Assembly (NCBI GenBank): GCA_016787645.1
Contig: JAEUUF010000022.1
Coordinates: forward strand, 496,001 to 560,000
Source of the DNA: Cyclobacteriaceae bacterium
GTDB lineage: Bacteria > Bacteroidota > Bacteroidia > Cytophagales > Cyclobacteriaceae
Length of the DNA: 64,000 bases
Direction of reading: 5' to 3'
The notes under the pieces were generated by a model. It saw only the letters and a list, made by a program, of their open reading frames with translations. It did not search any database and was not told the origin of the DNA. Positions within the stretch are counted from its first letter, which is position 1, and each line of letters begins with the position of its first letter. A program made the position numbers and the translations under genes. Below, piece by piece: positions 44,140 to 53,095 of the stretch.

Positions 44140-44884
44140 GATCATCCAACAGCGACACCAGGCAGGAAAAAAATCCATCGCCGTACTCATTGATCCCGAC
44201 AAGATTGACGACTTGTCGCGTCTTCGTCACTTGATTCACCTGGCGAACGAAAATTGCATCGACTTCTTTTTCGTTGGCGGCAGCCTGATCACCACCCTTA
44301 ACCTGGCCGATGTCATTCGCACAATCAAGGACAATGTCAGCATCCCTGTGGTATTGTTCCCGGGCAGTTCGTTGCAAATTGATCCTGGTGCCGACGCGAT
44401 TCTGTTTCTATCCCTCATTTCCGGCAGGAACCCGGACTTGTTAATTGGCCAGCACGTACAAGCCGCTCCCATTCTGAAGAACAACCGGATTGAAGTCCTG
44501 CCTACCGGGTACCTGTTGATCAACAGCGGGCGTATCTCTTCAGTTGCTTACATCAGCAATACCACGCCCATTCCGGATGACAAATATTCCCTCGCCGCCT
44601 GCACCGCATTGGCTGGAGAAATGCTCGGCCTTCGCCTCATCTACCTGGATGCCGGCAGCGGTGCTGAGCGCGAGATTAGCAGCAAGATGATTGCCTCCGT
44701 CCGGAAGACCATCAATGTTCCGCTTCTCGTTGGCGGCGGAATCAACACCCCCCAGAAAGCCTTTGCCGCATTGGAGGCCGGTGCCGACATGATCGTGATC
44801 GGCAATGCGCTCGAAAAAGACCCCGATTTGCTCACTGAAATCAGTGAGCAAGTATGGGAGTGGAACCAGCGCGTAGAGAAGTAG
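44126..44884 (+). CDS. Geranylgeranylglyceryl phosphate synthase family (PcrB/GGGPS-like)
   Basis: 252 residues from MTILEIIQQRHQAG; a longer frame opening at 43898 reads through the previous gene and is rejected. A TIM-barrel prenyltransferase: IAVLIDPDK at the first strand, FFVGGSL, VVLFPGSSLQIDPGADAILFL and the phosphate-binding VGGGINTPQKAFAALEAGADM with IVIGNALEK. These match GGGPS, which makes the ether bond of archaeal lipids and is also found in Bacteroidota. In bacteria its lipid product is not clearly established. It overlaps the preceding small membrane gene by 14 bp. Confidence 0.88.
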   Translation: MTILEIIQQRHQAGKKSIAVLIDPDKIDDLSRLRHLIHLANENCIDFFFVGGSLITTLNLADVIRTIKDNVSIPVVLFPGSSLQIDPGADAILFLSLISGRNPDLLIGQHVQAAPILKNNRIEVLPTGYLLINSGRISSVAYISNTTPIPDDKYSLAACTALAGEMLGLRLIYLDAGSGAEREISSKMIASVRKTINVPLLVGGGINTPQKAFAALEAGADMIVIGNALEKDPDLLTEISEQVWEWNQRVEK

Positions 44885-44937
44885 TCGAAGGTTTACAGCT
44901 TTGTCCCAGGGACACAATTCCAAAGAAAGTCTCTTTG

Positions 44938-44945
44938 TATATTTG
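44938..44945 (+). promoter_or_regulatory. Bacteroidota-type -7 box (TATATTTG) upstream of the DUF3857 pair
   Basis: Exact TAnnTTTG match; transcription would start near 44952, giving a leader of about 75 nt before the preferred ATG at 45027. This makes the frame opening at 44901 unlikely to be the true start. Confidence 0.5.
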
Positions 44946-45026
44946 AAATACCCTCTGCCTTTGATGAACGATTGGAAGCCATTGACATCGGTTTCAATCC
45001 AGCACACATTGCTGATCCGCCAACTC

Positions 45027-46865
45027 ATGCGGATTAAATTTTCTCTTCTGGTTGTAATTTCATTCCCCTTTCTGTGTGCGACGGGTCAAGTCCTTGACTA
45101 CACCACAGAAATCCGGATGGAGAACGGCAAGCACATCACCGAAGAAACCGTCCTGATTCAGATCAACAACCGGGATATGGAGTGGTTGACCGACGTCTCC
45201 ATATTCTACCAGGAAGGCGACAACACCGAAGTTCTTGAGGCCAATGTGTTGAACATGGAAGGGAAAGTGCTTCGGGCGGTCAGCAAAAAGGAAATCAAAA
45301 CAAGAAATTATCGATCGGGCGGAGTATTCTTTGAAGATAGTTGGGTCGATGAATTCAAACTGAAATGGCATCAGTTTCCCTACAGGATTCAGTATCGCTA
45401 TCGCATCACCACCAACAAATATATCTACCTCTGCCGCTGGTACCCCTACATTGAAAACACGCCGATCCGGAGAGCGACGCTTCGGGTAACTTATCCAAAG
45501 GATCTTGCAGTAACCCTTTATCGACCACCTGGTCTTAAAGAAGATTCCGTGACCCTCAAGGGCAAGGTAATTCGCAGCTGGGAATTCTTGAATATCCCTA
45601 AACTCCAAGAAGAAAAGTTATCTCCGGCTTTTTTTGATTTGATTCCCTGCATTATTGTCGCTCCCAAAATGTTTACTTATGGAATCCCGGGTAAACTCGA
45701 TTCCTGGGCTTCCTTTGGTATGTGGCAGGCCGAATTAAACGCGAACTCAGATGATCTCCCGGACTTGGAGCGATACAAGATAACTGATCTGCTGAAAGGC
45801 GGAACCAACCGTATCGATACGATAAAGAGACTGTATCATTACTTACAGGACAACACCCGGTACATCAATGTTTCATTGGATGTGGGCGGACTGAAGGCTT
45901 TCCCCGCCTCCTATGTCAGTGCCAACAAGTATGGCGACTGCAAAGCCCTTACCATCTTCATGAAATCGATCTTGAATTTTGCTGGGATCCCTTCTTACTA
46001 TACGAAAATCAATGGTGCTCGCAACCCAAGAACCGTTCGTCCTCAGATTCCTGGACAGCAATTCAATCACATTATCTTATGTGTTCCCATGGGACGCGAT
46101 ACGGTATGGTTAGAGAATACGGCCAACTCTTTGCCATACAATTATCTGGGCACTTTCACGCAGGGTCGTCCTGCCCTTGTCGTGAATGGAGAGCACAGTC
46201 GGCTCGTTCGGACGCCCGCACTGACACTCGACCAGGTCTATTGCCGAAAGGAATTCAATTTCCACCTGGACATGGAGGGCACAAACCGGGCCACCGCAAG
46301 TTGGGAACTCCGTGGAGATGAATTCGAAACGCTCAAAGACCATCAGCAAAACAGCCAGGAGCAGGATGTCCGTTCGGTCATTGAAAGCAGCCTTCCGCGG
46401 AATGGGCTTTCGCTCACTCGCTGGGAAATTCAACAGCCAACGAGAGACACCCCAGTCCTTCATGTTAAACTGAACCTGGAACTTACGGACCCGGTCCGCA
46501 GGCTAGGGAAATCATTGGTGGTAAAATCCTTGCCCTTCCCTACCATTGACCTGGAGGACCCCGGGCAGCGAACCACGCCCGTCCGCATCAACTATCCCAT
46601 CAACGAGGAGCAGATACTCACCTATCACTTGCCTACCCTTACAAACTATGCAGTGACGCTACCCAGGAATATTGAACGCCGGTCAACCTATGGGTCCTAT
46701 GTTGTTCGCTATACCCATGAGGGACAAACCCTTCGGGCGGAAAGGCACCTAATAGTTCATCCAGGAACTATTCCCCTTGTCCAGTACAATGAATTCTTTG
46801 CTTTCATGGGGTCGATCCAAGAAAGCAATCGGGAATCGTCCTTCCTTCTCGAGCCTAAACCATAA
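45027..46865 (+). CDS. DUF3857/transglutaminase-like exported protein, copy 1
   Basis: About 612 residues from MRIKFSLLVVISFPFL, a signal peptide; 42 codons of extra open frame upstream lack any signal features and precede the probable transcription start. Residues about 20-260 form the DUF3857 beta domain. Then a transglutaminase core: LYHYLQDNTRYINVSLDVGG and ANKYGDCKALTIFMKSIL with the catalytic Cys, and FNHIILCVP with a likely His. A C-terminal beta domain follows. Function unknown; in Bacteroidota such proteins are exported and often clustered. The second copy starts 47 bp downstream. Confidence 0.85.
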   Translation: MRIKFSLLVVISFPFLCATGQVLDYTTEIRMENGKHITEETVLIQINNRDMEWLTDVSIFYQEGDNTEVLEANVLNMEGKVLRAVSKKEIKTRNYRSGGVFFEDSWVDEFKLKWHQFPYRIQYRYRITTNKYIYLCRWYPYIENTPIRRATLRVTYPKDLAVTLYRPPGLKEDSVTLKGKVIRSWEFLNIPKLQEEKLSPAFFDLIPCIIVAPKMFTYGIPGKLDSWASFGMWQAELNANSDDLPDLERYKITDLLKGGTNRIDTIKRLYHYLQDNTRYINVSLDVGGLKAFPASYVSANKYGDCKALTIFMKSILNFAGIPSYYTKINGARNPRTVRPQIPGQQFNHIILCVPMGRDTVWLENTANSLPYNYLGTFTQGRPALVVNGEHSRLVRTPALTLDQVYCRKEFNFHLDMEGTNRATASWELRGDEFETLKDHQQNSQEQDVRSVIESSLPRNGLSLTRWEIQQPTRDTPVLHVKLNLELTDPVRRLGKSLVVKSLPFPTIDLEDPGQRTTPVRINYPINEEQILTYHLPTLTNYAVTLPRNIERRSTYGSYVVRYTHEGQTLRAERHLIVHPGTIPLVQYNEFFAFMGSIQESNRESSFLLEPKP

Positions 46866-46912
46866 TATCACAACGGAATTTGATCTACCACACCAATTAG
46901 ACAGATTACAGC

Positions 46913-48910
46913 ATGAAGACACACCTGATCATTCTTCTCCTGTTCACTGCCTTCGTCCCGGCCAGTGCCCAGCGACTCACTCCGGTGTTTGGCACTCTTA
47001 CGGACAGCGAAAGGGCGATGACCTCCTATGAAGCTGATCCTGAAGCCCCGGCTGTCGTCCTTTTTGATATCGGGGATTCCTATTTCTTCGACACAGATAA
47101 TGGCTATGACATCCGATTCACGCGAATGAAGCGTCTCAAAGTCCTTTCGCGGGCGGGAATCCAGGAAGCCTCTACCGTATCTATCCCATTCTATGTGGAG
47201 AGCCCAACCAAAACAGAGAAAGTTGTCTCCATTGAAGCCTACACCTACAACTTCAAGGATGGTTTGGTCTACAAGAAAGCACTCGACCCTTCTACAGTCT
47301 TCGAAGAGAAAGTCAATAATTTCTATCGCCTGAAGAAATTTGCCTTCCCGGATGTACAGGAAGGCTCGATCCTGGAATACAAGTACGTACTGGAAACTCC
47401 CTTCCAATTCAACTTGCCGGACTGGAACTTCCAGGCTAAAGTTCCCACGCTGTACAGCGAGTACACCGTAAAGATGATTCCCTTCTATGAGTATGTGTTT
47501 ATTGCCCAGGGCATTTCCAAATTTGACTATCAGAATTCAGAAGTTTCCAAAAAGAAACGCGCATGGGGAACCATAACGGAGAACCATGGGGGCAACACTG
47601 GATCTGGCTTCGAGTTTTCGGACATGGTTCATACCTATGCCATGAAGAACATTCCTGCTTTTACGGATGAATCCCTCATCACGTCCGCCGAAGACTACAT
47701 CATGAAGATGGATTTTCAATTGTCAAAATTCAATCGGCCCAGGGGCGGATCAGAGACTATCATAACTACATGGCCTGAGCTGAACAAAGAGCTGTTGGCT
47801 AATGAACGCTTTGGAAAATACCTTAACAACAGCACAAAATTTTCCAAGCGAATCCTGGAAAAGGAACTTGTGCTGGCGCCAGATATGCCGGAAGAAAAGA
47901 AATGTGAGGCCATCCTCGAGTATGTTCGTACCAGCTTCCAATGGGATAATTACTTCGGCTATTTTGCCTCCAAGTCTGCCAAGGAATTTGTCGAGCAGAA
48001 ATCAGGGAATATCAGCGACATCAATCTTTTCCTCGTCAGCTTGCTGCGGGAGGCCGGGATCAACGCCGATCCGGTAATTCTAAGTACGCGGGCGCATGGC
48101 AAGATCAGAGCCGATTACCCATTTGGTCATTACTTTAATGCCACCATTGTTTTGGTCAACGGGAAGCGAAGCTTCCTGATGGATGGATCTGATCGGCTGC
48201 TGGCTTACGACCGAATCCCCATTCGCTGTATCAATGAAAAAGGACTAGTAGTATCTGAAAATGAAGTGAAATGGGTAAGCCTGGAACCACGGTTGCCCAG
48301 CCTGGACGAGAAAACAATTAACCTGAAAATTGATCCCGATCAAGCGATCGCCACGATTTCCGGTAAAATTGCCGGCACTGAATACAAAGCCTACGAGTAC
48401 AAACAGAAGTTCGAGAATGATTCTGCTGAATTCAAAAAGTACCTGTTGCAAGAACACCAGGTGAAAGCTACCGGGATCCAGTTCCTCAGTTATGACAAGC
48501 CCAAACTCCCTTATGCGATGGTCTTCAAGGGGACTATCCCCCTCGAAAAAATCGGCAACAAAATTGTCGTGCAGCCACTCCTGGGTTTCTCGCTGAAAGA
48601 GAATCCGCTCCACCAAGCATCGCGCACTTACCCGGTTGACTTTATCTTTCCTCAAAACAGCAAGGTAAAGACCACCGTGTCAATCCCGGATGGCTACGCG
48701 GTGGAGGCACTTCCTGAGCCCATCATGATGGACAACGAAATCGCCCAGGTAAAACTGGCCCATACCTTGTACGGCAGTGACCTCGAAATTCAGGCTGATT
48801 ATGTCCTAAAGAAATCCACTTATTCCTCTGCTGATTATTCGAAACTGAAATTCTACCTGGGAATGATCGTGAAGGGCTTTAACGCCCCTATTGTCCTCAA
48901 TAAGAAGTAG
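46913..48910 (+). CDS. DUF3857/transglutaminase-like exported protein, copy 2
   Basis: 665 residues with a signal peptide (MKTHLIILLLFTAFVPASAQ). The DUF3857 domain is followed by a transglutaminase-like region: LEYVRTSFQWDNYFGYFA then EFVEQKSGNISDINLFLVSL. Here the position of the catalytic Cys in copy 1 (YGDCKAL) corresponds to SGNISDINL, which has no Cys, so the copy is probably not catalytic. GHYFNATIVLV and the C-terminal domain fit the family. It ends 3 bp before the stop of the convergent permease gene. Confidence 0.85.
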   Translation: MKTHLIILLLFTAFVPASAQRLTPVFGTLTDSERAMTSYEADPEAPAVVLFDIGDSYFFDTDNGYDIRFTRMKRLKVLSRAGIQEASTVSIPFYVESPTKTEKVVSIEAYTYNFKDGLVYKKALDPSTVFEEKVNNFYRLKKFAFPDVQEGSILEYKYVLETPFQFNLPDWNFQAKVPTLYSEYTVKMIPFYEYVFIAQGISKFDYQNSEVSKKKRAWGTITENHGGNTGSGFEFSDMVHTYAMKNIPAFTDESLITSAEDYIMKMDFQLSKFNRPRGGSETIITTWPELNKELLANERFGKYLNNSTKFSKRILEKELVLAPDMPEEKKCEAILEYVRTSFQWDNYFGYFASKSAKEFVEQKSGNISDINLFLVSLLREAGINADPVILSTRAHGKIRADYPFGHYFNATIVLVNGKRSFLMDGSDRLLAYDRIPIRCINEKGLVVSENEVKWVSLEPRLPSLDEKTINLKIDPDQAIATISGKIAGTEYKAYEYKQKFENDSAEFKKYLLQEHQVKATGIQFLSYDKPKLPYAMVFKGTIPLEKIGNKIVVQPLLGFSLKENPLHQASRTYPVDFIFPQNSKVKTTVSIPDGYAVEALPEPIMMDNEIAQVKLAHTLYGSDLEIQADYVLKKSTYSSADYSKLKFYLGMIVKGFNAPIVLNKK

Positions 48911-48913
48911 CCT

Positions 48914-51310
48914 TTACTCATACCTCAACGTATCCACCGGGTTCATCCGGGAGATTCTTATCCCGTGGTAAAGTAGTGTGACGACAGCTAATAATCCGTT
49001 GAGCAACCCGCAGATCAGAAAGAGGCCGGCCCCAATTTCTGTCCGGAAAGCAAAACTGGTTAACCAGTTCTGTTCAAACAGGTACCCAAGGGGTACTGCG
49101 ATGACAAAGGCCACGAGGATCAGCACTAAAAAGTCTTTGATCACAAGGAGAATTACCCCAATGGCATCCGCGCCAAGGATCTTTCGCATGCCCATCTCGC
49201 GGGTACGGCGTTCCATGGCGAAGGATGACAAGCCAAACAACCCCAGCATTGAAATGAAAATAGCCAGCGCCGCAAAGACAATGAATAATGATCCACTTTG
49301 TTGCTCAGACCGGTAAAGATTGTTGTATTGCTGATCCAGGAACTGGTACTCAAACGGTATACCCTCTGCCAGCGTATTCCACGTGTCAGAAAGAAATCTC
49401 AGGGTCTCCGTCAGTCGCTCCGGCTTCACTTTCACCAGGAGATACTGGTAACTATCCGGATTGAACTCGAAGACCAAGGGGCCAATCGTGTGATGCAGCG
49501 ATTGAAAATGAAAATCATCCACCACACCCATCACCGGTCCCGGCTTTTGATTACCGTGCCGTATGCTGATCAGTTTTCCCGACGCATCCTCTTCCGTCCA
49601 ACCAACGGCATTTAATGCCTGTTGGTTGAACACAAAGCGGTTCATTGAATCATTTGGCTGCAGGCTTTGAATCAAGGTTTCGCCCTGCCTCACTGGAATG
49701 CCCATTACCCGGAAGAAGTCCACATCCACAGATACGCAATACACACCTTGGGATTGTGAAGATGTGACGTCAATATTTTCCGCGGTTTGAATGTCCGTAG
49801 GCAGTTGAGAAGTCGCCGTTGCACCCAGCACATCAGGGTGGCGCAGTACCTCCGATTTCAAAACAGGTATCTTTTCCCGTATGCCTGGCAGATTCACATC
49901 CAGCACCAAGGTATGGTCAGGCTGAAATCCCAGGCGGGTATCTCGAAGAAACATTACCTGTTTGTAAGTAATCGCCGTGCAGATGGTGAGCGCAATGGAG
50001 ATGGTGAACTGGGAAACCAACAGCAATTTTCTTGTGCTGATTCCCCGCGAGATGGATCCTCCAGTAGGTCGAAATAGCCTGGCGGGTTCAATAGAAGAAA
50101 GCGCCCAGGCCGGCGAAACGCCCGTGAGAAGACCGACCAAGAAAGCAATGGCTGCTGCCATCCCCAACCAGCGTGGCTGCAGAAACGATTGAGCAAAAAA
50201 TGTCTGCCCGGTCACCCCCATCAGTAAAGGCCGTCCACCCTCCGCGAGAAGGGCTGCGATGACAAAGGCCAACGATGTAATCATCAGTGATTCGGTCATC
50301 AATTGGGTGACCAATTGCTTGCGTGATGCACCCAATACTTTTCGAATACCTACCTCTTTGAACCGTTGCATATGCCGTGCCGTAGCCAGGTTCGTATAAT
50401 TCACCATCGCCACCAGCAAGACCAATATCGCGATGGACACGAAGAGGTAGACATATGTATTGTTCCCGTTCGCCTCCAGCTCAAATTTTCGATTCGAGGT
50501 AAGGTGAATGTCAGCGACCGGTTGAAGCCTTAAGTCAAGCCCTTTTCCGACATGTTCAGGATCATCGGGGAAATTGTCCAGCAGTTTTGCGACCTTCTCT
50601 TCCAGCGCCACCGGGGAGGCACCAGGTTGCAGCCTCACATAGGTATGAAACACGATACCACTCCAGACACTGTTCTCCGCGTTCTTGATCCATGGGTGTG
50701 AGCGCATGGAGGCCAGCGCATCAAAGTGAGTATGTGTGTTGGGCGGAAGATCTTCCATCACTCCGGTCACCTCCATATCCCGGTCTTTACCCACGCGAAT
50801 CATCTTTCCAACGGCGGGCTCATGGCCAAAGAATTTTCGCGCTGCGCTCCGGGTAAGAACAACCGTGTTCGGACGTAAAAGCGCAGTTGCCGGATTTCCA
50901 TCCTCCATATGAAATCCAAAGAGGGTCAAGTAGGTCGAATCGGCATAGAAGAACCGGGTGTCGGTGAACACCCGTCCTTCCGTCGTGATGAGGGTTTTGC
51001 TGCCCAGGAATCCCTGGTTGAACAATCGCGCACTGGTTTCCACTTCCGGAAACTGCGAAAGCACCCGCGTTCGAACCATCGGGTAAGTGGTTGCCATTCC
51101 CGGCTCGGAAGATTCGTCCCAATCAGTGACCACCCGGTAAATGCGATCATAGTTTGGATACTGTGTATCGAAACTGGTTTCAAATTGGACCCACGAAAAG
51201 ATCAGGAAGCAGGTGGCCAGTCCAATCGCTAAGCCCAAAGCATTGATGAAGACATAAAGCCTATCTTTCACCAATAGCCGCAATGTCGAGCGCAAATAAC
51301 TTTGAATCAT
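48914..51310 (-). CDS. FtsX/MacB-type permease with duplicated core, second copy
   Basis: 798 residues with the same layout as the permease at 31.6-34.0 kb: N-terminal helix (VFINALGLAIGLATCFLIF), periplasmic domain, FtsX block with ARHMQRFKEVGIRKVLGASR (about 330), second periplasmic domain and second block with ERRTREMGMRKILGADAIG (about 700). The two are paralogues with clear divergence. No ATPase gene is adjacent. Convergent with the DUF3857 pair, leaving only 3 bp between stops and no visible terminator. Confidence 0.9.
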   Translation of the reverse strand: MIQSYLRSTLRLLVKDRLYVFINALGLAIGLATCFLIFSWVQFETSFDTQYPNYDRIYRVVTDWDESSEPGMATTYPMVRTRVLSQFPEVETSARLFNQGFLGSKTLITTEGRVFTDTRFFYADSTYLTLFGFHMEDGNPATALLRPNTVVLTRSAARKFFGHEPAVGKMIRVGKDRDMEVTGVMEDLPPNTHTHFDALASMRSHPWIKNAENSVWSGIVFHTYVRLQPGASPVALEEKVAKLLDNFPDDPEHVGKGLDLRLQPVADIHLTSNRKFELEANGNNTYVYLFVSIAILVLLVAMVNYTNLATARHMQRFKEVGIRKVLGASRKQLVTQLMTESLMITSLAFVIAALLAEGGRPLLMGVTGQTFFAQSFLQPRWLGMAAAIAFLVGLLTGVSPAWALSSIEPARLFRPTGGSISRGISTRKLLLVSQFTISIALTICTAITYKQVMFLRDTRLGFQPDHTLVLDVNLPGIREKIPVLKSEVLRHPDVLGATATSQLPTDIQTAENIDVTSSQSQGVYCVSVDVDFFRVMGIPVRQGETLIQSLQPNDSMNRFVFNQQALNAVGWTEEDASGKLISIRHGNQKPGPVMGVVDDFHFQSLHHTIGPLVFEFNPDSYQYLLVKVKPERLTETLRFLSDTWNTLAEGIPFEYQFLDQQYNNLYRSEQQSGSLFIVFAALAIFISMLGLFGLSSFAMERRTREMGMRKILGADAIGVILLVIKDFLVLILVAFVIAVPLGYLFEQNWLTSFAFRTEIGAGLFLICGLLNGLLAVVTLLYHGIRISRMNPVDTLRYE

Positions 51311-51521
51311 AGAACTTCAATGGATGGACGAAACTCAGAAATCCACGGCGCTTTCAAAATGATATCGGTCACCTGATGAGTACTTCGTTTTTATTGCAAG
51401 GTTACCCAAACTGACCCATTCTGAGGGAAAATACACCTTCCGGAATAAGATTAGCTGAACATCACGTTTATGGCACTGGTTAGGACTGTTCTAATTCATA
51501 AATTCATGGAGATAGTAACCG

Positions 51522-52037
51522 ATGGGCAAAGCTGATAAAAAGGACTTGCTGCGCTTCATGAAACCCTTCCCGCCAGATATGCAGGCAAGGGCCCTTTGGC
51601 TGCGGGATTTTGTTTGGGATATGTACCCCACTTCCAACGAACTGATTTATGACAATTACAATGCCCTTGCCTTCGGCTGGTCAATCACCGACAGGCTGGG
51701 GCATGTGTTCTGTACGATGGCCATGGGCAGAACCAGTGGCAACCTGCATTTCGGCTTCTACTATGGCGCTGCACTGAGCGATCCGGAAAAGCTGCTTATC
51801 GGCAAGGGAAATCAATACCGTTACCTTCTCGTGCACGATCTAAAGAAGTTTCCAGCCGGTTATATCAAGAAGCTCATCAAAGAAGCCTATGCGCACTCGC
51901 TTGGAAAATTAAAAGATAAGTCAGCGCTGGTCAGCGGAAAAACCATAACTAAATCCATATCGCACTCAAAGCGAATCCTGGCAAGGAAGACAAAATCAGA
52001 ATCATCGGGCAAGCCAAAAAAGAAAGTCAAAAAGTGA
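51522..52037 (+). CDS. DUF1801-like domain protein with lysine-rich tail
   Basis: 171 residues. MYPTSNELIYDNYNALAFGW, then FCTMAMGRTSGNLHFGFYYG and LIGKGNQYRYLLVHDL resemble DUF1801/YdhG-like proteins. The last about 45 residues are very basic (ARKTKSESSGKPKKKVKK). Function unknown; the tail suggests nucleic-acid contact (inference). A near-palindrome TTAGGACTGTTCTAA lies 28 bp upstream. It converges with the DUF3089 gene, leaving 4 bp. Confidence 0.65.
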   Translation: MGKADKKDLLRFMKPFPPDMQARALWLRDFVWDMYPTSNELIYDNYNALAFGWSITDRLGHVFCTMAMGRTSGNLHFGFYYGAALSDPEKLLIGKGNQYRYLLVHDLKKFPAGYIKKLIKEAYAHSLGKLKDKSALVSGKTITKSISHSKRILARKTKSESSGKPKKKVKK

Positions 52038-52041
52038 TCCG

Positions 52042-53091
52042 CTAGTTCCGAGTGCCGGATACAGCGCTCTGCTCCAGGTACGTGACCACCCGAAGCGCTA
52101 CATTTTCCCGAATGTTGTTGTAAAACAGGTTCATGTCAGCACGGTGCCAGATTTTGGTTCGTAACAATGCCCGCCCCTTGACATAGGGCTTGTTAATCCA
52201 AAGCATGTTCTTGTGATTTTGTGCATCAGCAAGTTGAGGTACCATCGTAAACTTCAATCCAACCCCACCTGCATTCAGTTCTTTGGAAGCAAATTCTTCC
52301 GTGGTATTCCACAATAGTGGATTAACGGATAATGCCTTCGGGTAATACTTATCATACGTCTTGGGTGTATACCCACGGGAAAAAGTATTCCAGGATGCCC
52401 AGACACCAATCTCTCCAGGTCTTTCGGTAGGAACAATTTTCTTGAACGCGTCGCGGGGGATGGCCCTGCCGACGAGGTAGGCAACTACCAATTTTTGCTG
52501 CAACGGCTTATCATCGAAGAACTCCTGCATCAGCCGCTGTGTATGGTAACTGCCCTGGCTGTGTGACGCAATCACAATCGGGCGGCCTTGGTGGTAGTGG
52601 TCCAGGTAATATTGAAAGGCCGCCCGCACATCCTGGTAGGCCAGTTCCAACGCGAGTTCACCATCTTCCGGGTGGTTGGTATAAAAGGCATACAAATGAG
52701 CTTGCCGGTAGTAAGGCGCATAGACGCGGCAAGTTCCATTGAAGATACTGGCCTGATTAAGGATCGTCGAAATTTGAATTTCCCGATTGAGTGTGACGTC
52801 ATTAACATCAGCATTCCAGGGGTGTCTTTCGTTGGGCTTGCCGGTATAGATCGTTGGATAAACAAAAAAGACATCGGCGGCAGCAATCGCTTGTTGGTTC
52901 CGGAGTGTGGAATTCAGAGGAATACTATCTGCCGCATCACGTTTGTCGGGCAGGGAAGCCCAGTGTTCCAAACGAGAGTAGTCGGGCGGCGGCGGAGCCA
53001 CCTGTGCATCATAATGATTATAAACTGCCTGGATCTTGGGAGAACAGCCAACAGCAGCCAATACGGTCAGCAAGATCCAGCATCTCCTCAT
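52042..53091 (-). CDS. DUF3089 lipoprotein, alpha/beta-hydrolase-like
   Basis: 349 residues with a lipoprotein signal (MRRCWILLTVLAAVGCS, Cys16). ADVFFVYPTIYTG, then PIVIASHSQGSYHTQRLMQE with the GxSxG-like elbow S-H-S-Q-G, and ARAIPRDAF are typical of the DUF3089 lipase/esterase-like family. Likely an outer-membrane or periplasmic hydrolase; substrate unknown. It follows the acyl-CoA dehydrogenase on the same strand by 4 bp, probably in the same transcript, although the enzymatic link is unclear. Confidence 0.85.
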   Translation of the reverse strand: MRRCWILLTVLAAVGCSPKIQAVYNHYDAQVAPPPPDYSRLEHWASLPDKRDAADSIPLNSTLRNQQAIAAADVFFVYPTIYTGKPNERHPWNADVNDVTLNREIQISTILNQASIFNGTCRVYAPYYRQAHLYAFYTNHPEDGELALELAYQDVRAAFQYYLDHYHQGRPIVIASHSQGSYHTQRLMQEFFDDKPLQQKLVVAYLVGRAIPRDAFKKIVPTERPGEIGVWASWNTFSRGYTPKTYDKYYPKALSVNPLLWNTTEEFASKELNAGGVGLKFTMVPQLADAQNHKNMLWINKPYVKGRALLRTKIWHRADMNLFYNNIRENVALRVVTYLEQSAVSGTRN

Positions 53092-53095
53092 AATC

